The notes: generated by a model from the sequence alone, not told the origin. Shown: positions 46,437 through 55,413, numbered from the stretch's first letter. The stretch is DNA of 64,000 nt from Devosia limi DSM 17137 (GCF_900128975.1 NZ_FQVC01000002.1:248001-312000); one strand, 5' to 3'. A program made the numbers and translations.

Positions 46437-47669
46437 ATGAGTAACCGCGTATCCCGTCGGGCACTGAAAAGTGCTGTAGCGATTGCAGGCGTCCTGGTCG
46501 GCGCCGTAGCCCTCTCGGGGTGTACAGCCCTCGGTAGTCGCAGTTTCGGCGACAGCACCGTCACCGGTTCGACCGGCCAGTCGACCCCCTCCAACATGAA
46601 TCAGCCCATGCCGTCCTCGCTTGGCGCGCCGCCAATGCAGGTGGCTGCAAACCAGTTCGTGCCGCCTGCCAATGTTGGCGGCTTCGGCGGGTTCCAGCAG
46701 CCGCAGCAGGGTTTCAACCAGCCAGTTTATTCGGCTCCGATCGCCTCCGGGACGGGCGCCATGCCGCCCTCCGTATCCTCCCAAGACCTGCCAGTATTGA
46801 GTTCAACGTCTCCAATGGGAACACAGCAAGCCATGTCCGCACAGCAGACCCTTGCCCCGGTCGCAGCCATGCCCCCCGCCGCTGCTCTGGGCTCTTTGCC
46901 GCCCGCCGCCACCGCGCCAAACCTGGTCGCCGTACCGGCCAATGCCTATGCCCACACCATCGCCAGCGGCGAGTCGCTTTACACCATCGCGCGCCGCTAT
47001 GACGTGACCACCCAGGCCATTGTCCAGGCCAACGGCATGTCCTCGCCCGACAAGATCGTCGTCGGCCAGAAGGTCATCATTCCGGGACGTGCGGATCTGT
47101 TGGCCACCAAGGCGCCGGCCGCCACTCAGGTCGCCGCCGCTCCCGCAGCTGCACCCCTCGGTCAGTTGTCTGCTCCAGCGGGCAATGCAGTGCAGGCCGC
47201 CACGGCAACGCCGGCTCCGGCGCCGGCTCCTGTCGCCGCCGCTCCGGTTGCCGCTCCTACCCAGGTCGCCAATGTGCCGGCCGCCGAGCCGGTCATGTCG
47301 GGCAATGACAAGTTCCGTTGGCCGGTCAGCGGTCGCGTGATCACCGATTTCGCATCGTCCAAGGGCACCGGCATCAATATCGAAGCGGCCGAAGGCGCAA
47401 CGATCAAGGCTGCCGAGAATGGCACGGTGATCTATGTCGGCTCGGGCGTCGAAGGTTACGGCAACCTCGTGCTGATCCGTCACCCCAATGGCTATGTCTC
47501 TGCCTATGCCCACCTCAAGTCGATGAGCGTCTCCAAGGGGTCGGTCGTCGGTCGCGGCGATACAATCGGCGCCGCCGGCATGACCGGCTCGGTCACCAAG
47601 CCCCAGCTCCACTTCGAGCTGCGCAAGGGTGCTACCCCGGTCGATCCAATGCCGCTGCTCGCCAGCTAA
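46437..47669 (+). CDS. nlpD: NlpD-like lipoprotein with LysM and degenerate M23 (LytM) domain
   Basis: This 410-residue protein has a lipoprotein signal with LSGC and the lipidated Cys at 29. A Gln/Pro/Ala-rich linker follows, then one LysM peptidoglycan-binding domain at about 170-218 (HTIASGESLYTIARRYDVTT) and a C-terminal M23 domain (about 290-410). The zinc ligands are lost: the HxxxD region reads TGINIEAA and HxH reads QLHF. That fits NlpD/EnvC-type activators of cell-wall amidases rather than active endopeptidases. It lies 174 bp after surE. DipM-like function is possible. Confidence 0.9.
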   Translation: MSNRVSRRALKSAVAIAGVLVGAVALSGCTALGSRSFGDSTVTGSTGQSTPSNMNQPMPSSLGAPPMQVAANQFVPPANVGGFGGFQQPQQGFNQPVYSAPIASGTGAMPPSVSSQDLPVLSSTSPMGTQQAMSAQQTLAPVAAMPPAAALGSLPPAATAPNLVAVPANAYAHTIASGESLYTIARRYDVTTQAIVQANGMSSPDKIVVGQKVIIPGRADLLATKAPAATQVAAAPAAAPLGQLSAPAGNAVQAATATPAPAPAPVAAAPVAAPTQVANVPAAEPVMSGNDKFRWPVSGRVITDFASSKGTGINIEAAEGATIKAAENGTVIYVGSGVEGYGNLVLIRHPNGYVSAYAHLKSMSVSKGSVVGRGDTIGAAGMTGSVTKPQLHFELRKGATPVDPMPLLAS

Positions 47670-47692
47670 AAAACAACGAGGCCACTCGTAGA

Positions 47693-47720
47693 AATCCCCG
47701 CGCAAGCGGGGATTTTTGTT
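47693..47720 (+). terminator. Rho-independent terminator after nlpD
   Basis: An 8-bp stem AATCCCCG / CGGGGATT with a 6-base loop leads into TTTGTTTG. It closes the serS-surE-nlpD region. Confidence 0.8.
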
Positions 47721-47775
47721 TGTGGGGTAGTTCCGGGGTATTTGCCGGATAGCAGAAATCTTCCCTATCCACCGG

Positions 47776-47854
47776 GTCATTCCCGCGCAGGCGGGAATCC
47801 ATTCTTCTTCGAGCAGGTCAGCCCAGAATGGATTCCCGCCTGCGCGGGAATGAC
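47776..47854. repeat. Nested palindromic repeat, copy 2
   Basis: The arms are the same as in copy 1 (ATTCCCGC-GCAG-GCGGGAAT inside each), with a different loop. Here the element is flanked by a further inverted pair, CCACCGGGTCATT at 47769-47781 and AATGACCCGGTGG at 47868-47880. It lies between converging nlpD and the DUF815 ATPase gene. Confidence 0.88.
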
Positions 47855-47919
47855 TCCATGGGGATTAAATGACCCGGTGGAAGAGGGACAGAGGCGCCGA
47901 CCCGAAAAGGCCCCCCCCC

Positions 47920-48801
47920 CTAATTCACCGCCTTGCCCATCTCACCCGCCAGCGTCCGCACCAGCTGGATCGCCACGCGGCCCGAGCGGGCGCCACGCGT
48001 CACCGACCATTCGATCGCCCGCGCCCGCAGCGTTTCCTCGTCAAGGCCCAGCCCGTAGTGATCGGCATAGGCCGTCACCATGGCCAGGAATGTCGGCTGG
48101 TCGCAATTGTGGAACCCAAGCCACAGCCCGAACCGGTCGGACAGGGAGACTTTTTCTTCAATGGCCTCGCCGGGATTGATGGCGGTCGCGCGTTCATTGT
48201 CGATCATGTCGCGCGGCATCAGGTGGCGCCGGTTGGAGGTGGCGTAGAACAGGACGTTGTCCGGCCGCCCTTCAAGCCCGCCATCGAGAATGGTCTTGAG
48301 CGATTTGTAGCTGCCCTCGTCCTTGTCGAAGCTCAGGTCGTCGCAAAAGACGATGAAGCGGGCCGATTCATTGCCGATCAGGCGCATCAGGGTTGGCAGG
48401 CTGGTCAGGTCGTCGCGGGCGATTTCGATCAGCACCAGCCGCTCGAACCCGTCATCGCCACGTTCGGCGATATCGGCGTGGATGGCTTTGACCAGTGAGC
48501 TCTTGCCCATGCCCCGCGCGCCCCAGAGCAGCGCATTGTTGGCGCCGTGGCCCCGGGCGAATTGTTCGGTGTTGCGCAAAAGGATGTCCTGCACCGCATC
48601 GATTCCCTTGAGCATCGATAATGGCACGCGGCTGACCTTGGGCACCGGCATCAACATACCGGCATCGGCATCCCAGTGATAAGCATTGGCGTCACCGAGT
48701 CTTGGGCCGGCGGTTTGCGGGGCAGGGGCGATATCGGCCAGCGAGCGGGCAATCTGCTCGAGTGAAGCGGCGATATCCGCCAGATAATCCTTGGTCTTCA
48801 A
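47920..48801 (-). CDS. DUF815 family AAA-type ATPase
   Basis: This protein of about 293 residues is a P-loop ATPase of the DUF815 family, common in alphaproteobacteria and of unknown function. Walker A is GARGMGKSS, Walker B is FIVFCDDLSFD, and an arginine-rich TSNRRHLMPRDM follows. The N-terminus has a short helix (DYLADIAASLEQIARSLADI). The start is taken at TTG 48801, seven bases after GAGGA. The open frame continues to an ATG at 48870, giving 316 residues, but that part resembles no family member. Confidence 0.85.
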   Translation of the reverse strand: MKTKDYLADIAASLEQIARSLADIAPAPQTAGPRLGDANAYHWDADAGMLMPVPKVSRVPLSMLKGIDAVQDILLRNTEQFARGHGANNALLWGARGMGKSSLVKAIHADIAERGDDGFERLVLIEIARDDLTSLPTLMRLIGNESARFIVFCDDLSFDKDEGSYKSLKTILDGGLEGRPDNVLFYATSNRRHLMPRDMIDNERATAINPGEAIEEKVSLSDRFGLWLGFHNCDQPTFLAMVTAYADHYGLGLDEETLRARAIEWSVTRGARSGRVAIQLVRTLAGEMGKAVN

Positions 48802-49007
48802 TGGGTCGTCCTCGTCTGATCCGCGGCAATTTGTGACCCCCGGATTGCCTTTGCAATCGTCGGGGGGCAAATGTATAGTCCGGCCGATTTTGCACGGGGC
48901 GCAAGTGCATAAAGCCCCATATGCGTCCAGTCAGTGTCGCCAGCGACATTTGGTCGGGTCGTAAAACCTCTCCAAACCCAAGAAAAAAACGATAAGGAGC
49001 TCGCCTC

Positions 49008-49361
49008 ATGTTTGTAACGCCCGCTTATGCACAGGCCGCCGGCGCACCCGCCGGTGGTGGCATCACCGATATCTTCATCCAGCTGATGCCGATCCTGCTG
49101 CTGGTGGTCATTTTCTGGCTGCTGATCTTCCGTCCGCAGCAGAAGCGCATGAAGGCACAGCAGGCCATGCTGTCGGCCATCCGTCGTGGCGACACCGTGG
49201 TCACCACCGGCGGCATCGTCGGCAAGGTCACCAAGGCCGTTGATGGCGAAGACCTCGAAGTCGAAATCGCTCCGACCGTGAAGGTCAAGCTGGTGCGCGG
49301 CATGATCGCCGACGTCCGCTCCAAGGCTGAGCCGGTCAACGACAACAAGCCTGCCGCCTGA
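49008..49361 (+). CDS. yajC: Sec translocase accessory subunit YajC
   Basis: This 117-residue protein has one N-terminal helix (residues about 22-45, LMPILLLVVIFWLLIFRPQQKRMK) and a basic cytoplasmic domain beginning RRGDTVVTTGGIVGKV. It belongs to the SecDF-YajC complex that supports preprotein export. AAGGAG lies just upstream. A terminator hairpin separates it from secDF. Confidence 0.95.
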   Translation: MFVTPAYAQAAGAPAGGGITDIFIQLMPILLLVVIFWLLIFRPQQKRMKAQQAMLSAIRRGDTVVTTGGIVGKVTKAVDGEDLEVEIAPTVKVKLVRGMIADVRSKAEPVNDNKPAA

Positions 49362-49373
49362 TTCGAAGCTTTT

Positions 49374-49399
49374 ACCGGAGCCCGCTGGGCTCCGGTTTT
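49374..49399 (+). terminator. Rho-independent terminator between yajC and secDF
   Basis: A perfect 10-bp stem ACCGGAGCCC / GGGCTCCGGT has a 3-base loop and is followed by TTTGATT. It may reduce rather than abolish read-through, since the next gene starts 24 bp later. Confidence 0.75.
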
Positions 49400-49422
49400 G
49401 ATTCTGCCCTAGGACGACTTCA

Positions 49423-51972
49423 ATGCAGTTCTCCCCGCTCCGCACCGCCATCATCGCCTTTGTCGCCTTGCTGGGAGTGCTTTTCGCAGTACCCAGCTTT
49501 CTGCCGCAGAATGTGCGAGAGGCCTGGCCCAGTTTCCTGCCGCAGCAGACTATCGTGCTCGGACTTGATCTGCAGGGCGGGTCCCATCTGCTGCTGCAGG
49601 TCAATGAGGATGGTATTGTCACCGAGCGGTTGCAGAGCCTGCGCCGCGATGTTCGCAATCTTCTGGCGAACCAGAATGGCATCGGCAATCTCATCACCAC
49701 TGATGCGGAAAATGCCACGATCACCATCGAGTTGACCGATCCGACGCAGAAGGAGGCGGCCCGTACCGCCATCCAGACGCTGCAGACCACGGTCAGCAAT
49801 TCGATGTTTGCGGTTGGCGGCGTCAACGAGCTGTCGTTCGGCGAAACACCCGACGGCAAGCTGACCATTACGCTGACGCCCGAGGGCATTACCGAGCGCA
49901 TGTCGGCACTGGTCGCCCAGTCGATCGAAGTGATCCGCAAGCGCGTCGACGAACTCGGCACCACCGAGCCTTCGATCCAGCGCCAGGGCACCAGTCGCGT
50001 GCTGGTCCAGGTCCCGGGCTTCGGCGATTCCGAGCGTCTCAAGGACATCATTTCACGCACCGCGCGCCTGACCTTCCACATGGTCTATCCCGGCATGTCT
50101 GCTGCCCAGGCGGAAGCCCAGGGCCTGCCAGCCGGCACCATGATCCTGCCTAGCCAGGATGGTGGCAAGGAACTCATCTATGAAGACATCGCCCTGGGTG
50201 GCGAGTCGCTGGTCGATGCGCAGCCGTCGTTTGACTCGCAGCGCAACATGCCGGTTGTCAGCTTCCGCTTCGATACGCGTGGCGCCGTCACTTTCGGCCA
50301 GATCACCTCGGCCAATGTCGGCCAGCGCTTTGCTATCGTCCTCGATAACCAGGTGATCACCGCGCCGCAGATCCAGCAGCCGATCACCGGCGGCACCGGT
50401 CAGATCAGTGGCAGCTTCACTACCCAGACGGCAAACGACCTGGCCGTGCTGCTGCGGGCGGGTGCTCTGCCGGCCTCGCTCGACGTCATCGAAGAACGCA
50501 CCGTCGATGCCAGCCTTGGCGCTGACTCGATCCAGCATGGCCTGACCGCCGGTATCGTTGCCTCGGTGCTGGTCGTCTCCTTCATGGTCATCGCCTATGG
50601 GCTGTTCGGTGTCTTCGCCAATATCTCGCTGGTCCTGAACATCGTCCTGATCTTTGGTGCGCTCTCCATGCTGGGGGCCACGCTGACCTTGCCGGGTATT
50701 GCCGGTATCGTTCTGACCATCGGTATGGCCGTTGACGCCAACGTGCTGATCTACGAGCGCATACGAGAGGAGCAGAAGGCGGGTAAAACACCGTTGCAGG
50801 CGATCAATGCCGGCTTCGATCGGGCGTGGGGCACCATTATCGACTCCCACCTGACCCAGCTCATTGCTGCCGTCGTGCTCTATTTCCTCGGTTCGGGTCC
50901 GGTGCAGGGCTTTGCCGTTACCCTCGGCCTCGGCATCCTGACCTCGCTGTTCACGTCCTACACGGTCACGCTCTACTTCGTGGGCATGTGGTACCGCTGG
51001 CGCCGGCCGAAGACCCTCAAGATCCAGCATTTCCGCTTCATTCCGGACGGGACCAAAATCCCGTTCATGAAAATCTCGCGCTATGTGATCGCCTTCTCGA
51101 TCATCATGTCGGTGCTGTCGATCGGCTCCGCCGTGTTCCGCGGCTTCAATCTCGGTATCGACTTTGTCGGTGGCACCGCCATCGTCATCCAGCACGAAGA
51201 CGGCCCCGCCGATGTCGGCAAGGTCCGCGAGCTGCTTGACGGGCTGAACCTGGGCGAAGTGCAGGTGCAGGGCTTCGGTACGCCCGAAGACGTGCTGGTC
51301 CGTGTGCAGGCTCAGGAGGGCGGGCAGGACGCCGACCAGGTTGCCGTGGCCAAGGTGCGCGAGGCGCTGGCGACGGAGAACTACACGGTTCGAAGTACCG
51401 AAGCGGTCAGTGGCACGGTTTCGGGAGAGCTTGCCTGGAAGGGCGCCATTGCGGTGATCATCTCGCTGGTGGCCATCCTGATCTACATCTGGTTCCGCTT
51501 CGAGTGGCAATTCGCCTTGGCGGCGGTGACGACGACGACCCACGACGTGATCATGACCATCGGTCTGTTCTCGATAACGGGGCTGGAGTTCAACCTGACG
51601 TCCATTGCGGCGGTGCTGACTCTCGTCGGTCTGTCCCTGAACGAAACCGTGGTGGTCTCCGACCGAATCCGCGAAAACCTGCGCAAGCATCGCAAGATGC
51701 CGTTGCCGGACCTGATCGATCTGTCGATCAACCAGACCATCGTCCGCACCACGATCACGCAGTTCACCGTGTTCCTGGCGCTGATCCCGCTGGTGCTGTT
51801 CGGCGGCGAAGTGATCCGCAGCTTTACCATCGCCATGACCTTCGGGTGTCTGGTGGGCATGTACTCGTCGATCATCGTCAACGGGCCGATCCTGATCAAT
51901 TTCGGCCTGAAGTCGAAGGCCGACGAGCCAAAGGATGCCCGGCCGAAATCGGCTGATGGTGCATCCGTCTGA
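49423..51972 (+). CDS. secDF: Protein translocase subunit SecDF (fused)
   Basis: This 849-residue RND-type protein combines SecD (residues about 1-520) and SecF (about 540-849) in one chain, giving twelve helices. It uses the proton gradient to pull preproteins through SecYEG. SecD motifs are DLQGGSHLLLQV near the start and GMAVDANVLIYERIREE. SecF motifs are GIDFVGGTA and LNETVVVSDRIRENLR. Fused SecDF is usual in Rhizobiales. It overlaps the next gene by 17 bp. Confidence 0.97.
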   Translation: MQFSPLRTAIIAFVALLGVLFAVPSFLPQNVREAWPSFLPQQTIVLGLDLQGGSHLLLQVNEDGIVTERLQSLRRDVRNLLANQNGIGNLITTDAENATITIELTDPTQKEAARTAIQTLQTTVSNSMFAVGGVNELSFGETPDGKLTITLTPEGITERMSALVAQSIEVIRKRVDELGTTEPSIQRQGTSRVLVQVPGFGDSERLKDIISRTARLTFHMVYPGMSAAQAEAQGLPAGTMILPSQDGGKELIYEDIALGGESLVDAQPSFDSQRNMPVVSFRFDTRGAVTFGQITSANVGQRFAIVLDNQVITAPQIQQPITGGTGQISGSFTTQTANDLAVLLRAGALPASLDVIEERTVDASLGADSIQHGLTAGIVASVLVVSFMVIAYGLFGVFANISLVLNIVLIFGALSMLGATLTLPGIAGIVLTIGMAVDANVLIYERIREEQKAGKTPLQAINAGFDRAWGTIIDSHLTQLIAAVVLYFLGSGPVQGFAVTLGLGILTSLFTSYTVTLYFVGMWYRWRRPKTLKIQHFRFIPDGTKIPFMKISRYVIAFSIIMSVLSIGSAVFRGFNLGIDFVGGTAIVIQHEDGPADVGKVRELLDGLNLGEVQVQGFGTPEDVLVRVQAQEGGQDADQVAVAKVREALATENYTVRSTEAVSGTVSGELAWKGAIAVIISLVAILIYIWFRFEWQFALAAVTTTTHDVIMTIGLFSITGLEFNLTSIAAVLTLVGLSLNETVVVSDRIRENLRKHRKMPLPDLIDLSINQTIVRTTITQFTVFLALIPLVLFGGEVIRSFTIAMTFGCLVGMYSSIIVNGPILINFGLKSKADEPKDARPKSADGASV

Positions 51973-52363
51973 GTTGACCGTGAACGAAACCGGTCACTAT
52001 CCCTATCAGGCCGCCATTGACGTTTACGGCAATGGCGGCTTCCGCTTTGCCGAAATGTCGCATCGCGGCTCGCTGCTCTGCCTGCCCACTGGTATGCATG
52101 GCTGGGACGTGACGCAGTCGTCCGAGATCACCCTGGAAACGCTGGCGCCGGTCCTGGCCTGCGCCGACGACATCGATGTGCTGCTGATCGGGCAGGGCAT
52201 GGATATCGCTTTTGTCAGCCCGATCATTCGCGATGCCTTCCGGGCGCGCGGCGTCATCGTCGAGGCCATTGCCACGGGCGGTGCGGTGCGAACCTATAAT
52301 GTGCTGTTTGGCGAGCAGCGGGCCGTGGCTGCGGCACTGATTGCTGTCGACAGGGTGCGCTGA
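51956..52363 (+). CDS. Mth938-like (DUF498/NDUFAF3-type) protein
   Basis: This 135-residue single-domain protein of the Mth938/DUF498 family includes mitochondrial NDUFAF3, a complex I assembly factor. Visible signatures are IDVYGNGGFRFAEMSHRGSL, the DIDVLLIGQG loop and IVEAIATGGAVRTYNVL. The start is ATG 51956; the GTG at 51959 is an alternative. It overlaps both the secDF end (17 bp) and the following gene (1 bp), so it is surely in that operon. The bacterial function is not established. Confidence 0.88.
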   Translation: MVHPSELTVNETGHYPYQAAIDVYGNGGFRFAEMSHRGSLLCLPTGMHGWDVTQSSEITLETLAPVLACADDIDVLLIGQGMDIAFVSPIIRDAFRARGVIVEAIATGGAVRTYNVLFGEQRAVAAALIAVDRVR

Positions 52364-53208
52364 TGGCTGCCGAGAGTTTCGTCCACGCCGCCGATGCGCT
52401 GCGGACCAGTGACCGTGACCGCTATCTGTCGACCCTGGTGCTGACCGGGGCGCATCGCGATGCCGTGGTGGCGCTCTATGCCTTCAACGCCGATGTCGCC
52501 GCCATTCGCGCCCGCGTCTCCGATCCGACACCGGGTGAAATCCGCCTGCAATGGTGGAACGACGCGCTGGAGGGGCAGGGCCATGGTGCAGTGCGCCAGA
52601 ACCCCATCGCCGATGCGCTGCTCGATACCATCGCCACCTACAGCATTCCCAAGGGCACGCTGCAGCGCCTGCTCGGCGCGCGGCGCTTCGATCTTTATGA
52701 CGATCCCATGCCCGATCTCGAAAGCTTCGAGGGCTATGCCGGCGAGACCGCCTCGACGCTGTATCAGCTGGCGGCGATGATCCTCAACGATGGCGAACTG
52801 GTCGAAATCGGTGACGCCGCCGGCCATCTCGGCGTCGCGCACGCCATGATCGGGCATCTGCGCGCCTTCGGCCACACCGCCTCCCAGGGCCGGATCATGC
52901 TGCCCTGGTCGGTCTTTGCCGCCAATGGCGTGCGCGAGCGCGACATCTTCTCGGGTCAGGCGAGCGAAGGCGTGGTCGAAGCCCTGGGCCAGATCAGCGA
53001 CCTGGCGTCCGAGCATCTCGCCAAGGCCGAAACTGCCATCATCGCCTTGCCCGGCAAGCTGCGCCCAGCCTTCGCGCCCATCGCCATGCTCAAGGCCCAG
53101 CACGCACTGTGGCAGACTGACCAGTCGACGCCTTTCGCCGCCGCCCCCGACGACGCCGACTGGCGCAAGATCACGCGTCTGGCCTGGTGGACCTTCCGCA
53201 ACCGGTAA
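52363..53208 (+). CDS. Squalene/phytoene synthase family protein (NDUFAF6-like)
   Basis: This 281-residue isoprenoid-synthase fold protein shows the family cores ALYAFNADVAAIRARVSDPTPGEIRLQWWNDAL and YAGETASTLYQLAA. The paired Asp-rich motifs (DxxxD) of true squalene/phytoene synthases appear weakened: RVSDPTPGE in the first, no clear second. No other carotenoid or hopanoid genes are nearby. It resembles the mitochondrial complex I assembly factor NDUFAF6, which is also a non-catalytic member. Its ATG overlaps the upstream stop by one base. Confidence 0.83.
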   Translation: MAAESFVHAADALRTSDRDRYLSTLVLTGAHRDAVVALYAFNADVAAIRARVSDPTPGEIRLQWWNDALEGQGHGAVRQNPIADALLDTIATYSIPKGTLQRLLGARRFDLYDDPMPDLESFEGYAGETASTLYQLAAMILNDGELVEIGDAAGHLGVAHAMIGHLRAFGHTASQGRIMLPWSVFAANGVRERDIFSGQASEGVVEALGQISDLASEHLAKAETAIIALPGKLRPAFAPIAMLKAQHALWQTDQSTPFAAAPDDADWRKITRLAWWTFRNR

Positions 53209-53278
53209 GGCGGCGGTCAACTGTCCCGCTTCACTCACCAATTCATCCCCACTCGCAGAATCATTCACCCACCACGGA

Positions 53279-53355
53279 GTCATTCCCGCGCAGGCGGGAA
53301 TCCATTCTTGGGAGCCACAAAGGGAAAAATGGATTCCCGCCTGCGCGGGAATGAC
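53279..53355. repeat. Nested palindromic repeat, copy 3
   Basis: The arms are those of copies 1 and 2, here separated by a 21-base loop. The flanks CCACCACGGAGTCATT on the left and AATGACCCGGTGGG on the right again resemble the outer pair of copy 2. It lies between converging genes. Confidence 0.88.
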
Positions 53356-53437
53356 CCGGTGGGATGACGTGGATGTGTAGTGGAGGGGGAGTGAGGTGAG
53401 ACGAAGCTGGGTTAGCCGAGGCGCGCCGAACCGCAGC

Positions 53438-53887
53438 CTACCGCCCAGCCCCAAACGCCACGAACTCACCACTCAACCGCCCAGCCTCGACGCCATCGGT
53501 GATCAGCACCGCTCCCAGCGAGATTCGGGCCCGGCCCTTGCGCTCCAGCATCCGCGCAAAGCCGTCCCAGTTGGCGCCAGCCTCAAAGTATGAGCGCGCG
53601 GTAAAATCGCCGGCGATCGGCGCGAGGTAGTCCATGCTGTTGCGCTGGATCACCACCCGGCTTTCAAATCCGGCAGTGGTCAGCCGCAAATGTAGCAGGG
53701 ACCAGGCGGCGAGAATGGCGACGGCAGATGCACTGCCGCCAAAAACCGTATCGCGGTGATTGATATTGGGTGCCAGCGGAGCGCCCAGCACAACCGCGTC
53801 GGGCCCGATCTCGACCACGCTCACCTGCATTGCCGACGAAAGCGGAATGTGGGCGTGGAGATAGGCTTCGAGCTCGGTCGAGGTCAT
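53438..53887 (-). CDS. YiiD_C/PaaI-like hotdog thioesterase
   Basis: This 149-residue protein has a single hotdog fold. The segment PNINHRDTVFGGSASAVAILAAWSLLH (residues about 40-66) is the hotdog helix with the usual H-x-x-T-x-F-G-G-S pattern of the YiiD C-terminal thioesterase family. The substrate acyl-CoA is unknown. It begins 26 bp after the trmFO stop on the same strand, so it may be co-transcribed. Confidence 0.83.
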   Translation of the reverse strand: MTSTELEAYLHAHIPLSSAMQVSVVEIGPDAVVLGAPLAPNINHRDTVFGGSASAVAILAAWSLLHLRLTTAGFESRVVIQRNSMDYLAPIAGDFTARSYFEAGANWDGFARMLERKGRARISLGAVLITDGVEAGRLSGEFVAFGAGR

Positions 53888-53913
53888 GGCGCGCTCCGCT
53901 GGTGTGCCGGGCC

Positions 53914-55296
53914 TTAGGCCCAGCTCTTGATGTCCTCGAGCGCGCGGGCGGTGATGGCCCGGCGCTTGGCAACGACCTTGTCATTGCCCTTCCATTTGAC
54001 GCCTTCCGGCTTGATGACCTTCACTTCCGGGAACAGCCCGAAATTGACGTTCATCGGCTGGAAGCTGCGCGCGCCGCTATAGCCTTCGGCTTCGATATGG
54101 CCGCCGGTAATATGGCCGATCAGCGCGCCCAGCGCCGTCGTCACGGGTGGCGTCGCCATGACCTCGCCGCGGGCCTCGGCCGCAGCAAGGCGCCCGGCGA
54201 TCAGGCCAACCGCAGCGCTCTCGACATAGCCCTCGACGCCCGTCACCTGGCCGGCAAAACGGATACGCGGATCAGCCTTGAGCTTGAGGTCGGGGCTCAA
54301 CACCTTGGGCGAGTTGAGGAATGTATTGCGATGCAGGCCGCCGAGGCGCGCGAACTGGGCGTTCTCGAGACCGGGGATCATGCGGAAAATGTCGGCCTGG
54401 ATGCCGTAGCGCATCTTGGTCTGGAAGCCGACCATGTTCCACAATGTGCCCAGCGCATTGTCCTGGCGCAGCTGGACAATGGCGTAGCACTTGACCGTCG
54501 GATTGCGCGGATTGGTCAGGCCAACCGGCTTCATCGGTCCATGGCGCAGCGTTTCGACGCCGCGCTCGGCCATCACCTCGATGGGCAGGCAGCCGTCGAA
54601 ATAGGGGACCTTTTCCCAGTCCTTGAACTCATGCAGCGGGGCAACCTTCAGTGCCTCGACAAAGGCGAAGTACTGGTCCTTGTCCATCGGGCAGTTCAGG
54701 TAGTCGGCGCCGGTGCCGCCGGGGCCAGCCTTGTCGTAGCGCGACTGGGCCCAGACAATGTCCATATTGATGCTGTCAAAATGCACGATGGGGGCAATCG
54801 CATCGAAAAAGGCCAGTGCGTCTTCGCCAGTCTTGGCCAGGATCGCTTCGGCCAGTGCCGGCGAGGTCAGCGGGCCGCTGGCGATGATGACATTGCGCCA
54901 TTCCTCGGGGGGCAGGCCGGCGACCTCATTGCGGTCGATGGTGATATTGGGATGGCTCTCGATTGCCTGCGTCACTGCGGCGGAGAAGGCATGCCGATCC
55001 ACGGCGAGCGCGCCGCCGGCTGGCAGCTTGTGCTCGTCGGCCGCACGCATGATCAGCGAGCCGCATTGACGCATTTCTTCGTGCAGCAGCCCGACGGCGT
55101 TCTGGTCCTTGTCGTCCGAACGGAAGCTGTTGGAGCAGACCAGCTCGGCCAGGCTGTCGGTCTGGTGGGCATCGGTGCCGCGCACCGGCCGCATTTCGTG
55201 GAGCACGACCTGGGCGCCCGACTGGGCGGCCTGCCATGCGGCTTCGGATCCGGCGAGACCGCCGCCGACGATATGAATAGGTTCTGATGTGGACAT
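53914..55296 (-). CDS. trmFO: Methylenetetrahydrofolate-tRNA-(uracil-5-)-methyltransferase TrmFO
   Basis: This 460-residue folate/FAD-dependent enzyme makes m5U54 in tRNA using methylene-THF instead of SAM. The FAD-binding [12 protein letters not shown] is at residues about 11-22. [25 protein letters not shown] and [17 protein letters not shown] are family signatures. The start is set at [13 protein letters not shown] (ATG 55296); a long in-frame extension upstream is not conserved. Confidence 0.95.
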   Translation of the reverse strand: MSTSEPIHIVGGGLAGSEAAWQAAQSGAQVVLHEMRPVRGTDAHQTDSLAELVCSNSFRSDDKDQNAVGLLHEEMRQCGSLIMRAADEHKLPAGGALAVDRHAFSAAVTQAIESHPNITIDRNEVAGLPPEEWRNVIIASGPLTSPALAEAILAKTGEDALAFFDAIAPIVHFDSINMDIVWAQSRYDKAGPGGTGADYLNCPMDKDQYFAFVEALKVAPLHEFKDWEKVPYFDGCLPIEVMAERGVETLRHGPMKPVGLTNPRNPTVKCYAIVQLRQDNALGTLWNMVGFQTKMRYGIQADIFRMIPGLENAQFARLGGLHRNTFLNSPKVLSPDLKLKADPRIRFAGQVTGVEGYVESAAVGLIAGRLAAAEARGEVMATPPVTTALGALIGHITGGHIEAEGYSGARSFQPMNVNFGLFPEVKVIKPEGVKWKGNDKVVAKRRAITARALEDIKSWA

Positions 55297-55413
55297 GGCT
55301 GGCAAATACCAAGCCTGCAGCGCCCATGCAACTGGCGTCTGAACCAACCTGCATTCCATTATTGCTTCCCCTTCCGTTGCGGGGAACAGTGCCGGCAGCA
55401 ACGGGAGGGCGCG

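Noticed and set aside
48802-48870. Longer N-terminus of the DUF815 ATPase from ATG 48870
   Set aside because: No RBS, and the added residues (Cys/Asp-rich) resemble no member. The TTG at 48801 has a well-placed GAGGA. This remains a judgement call.
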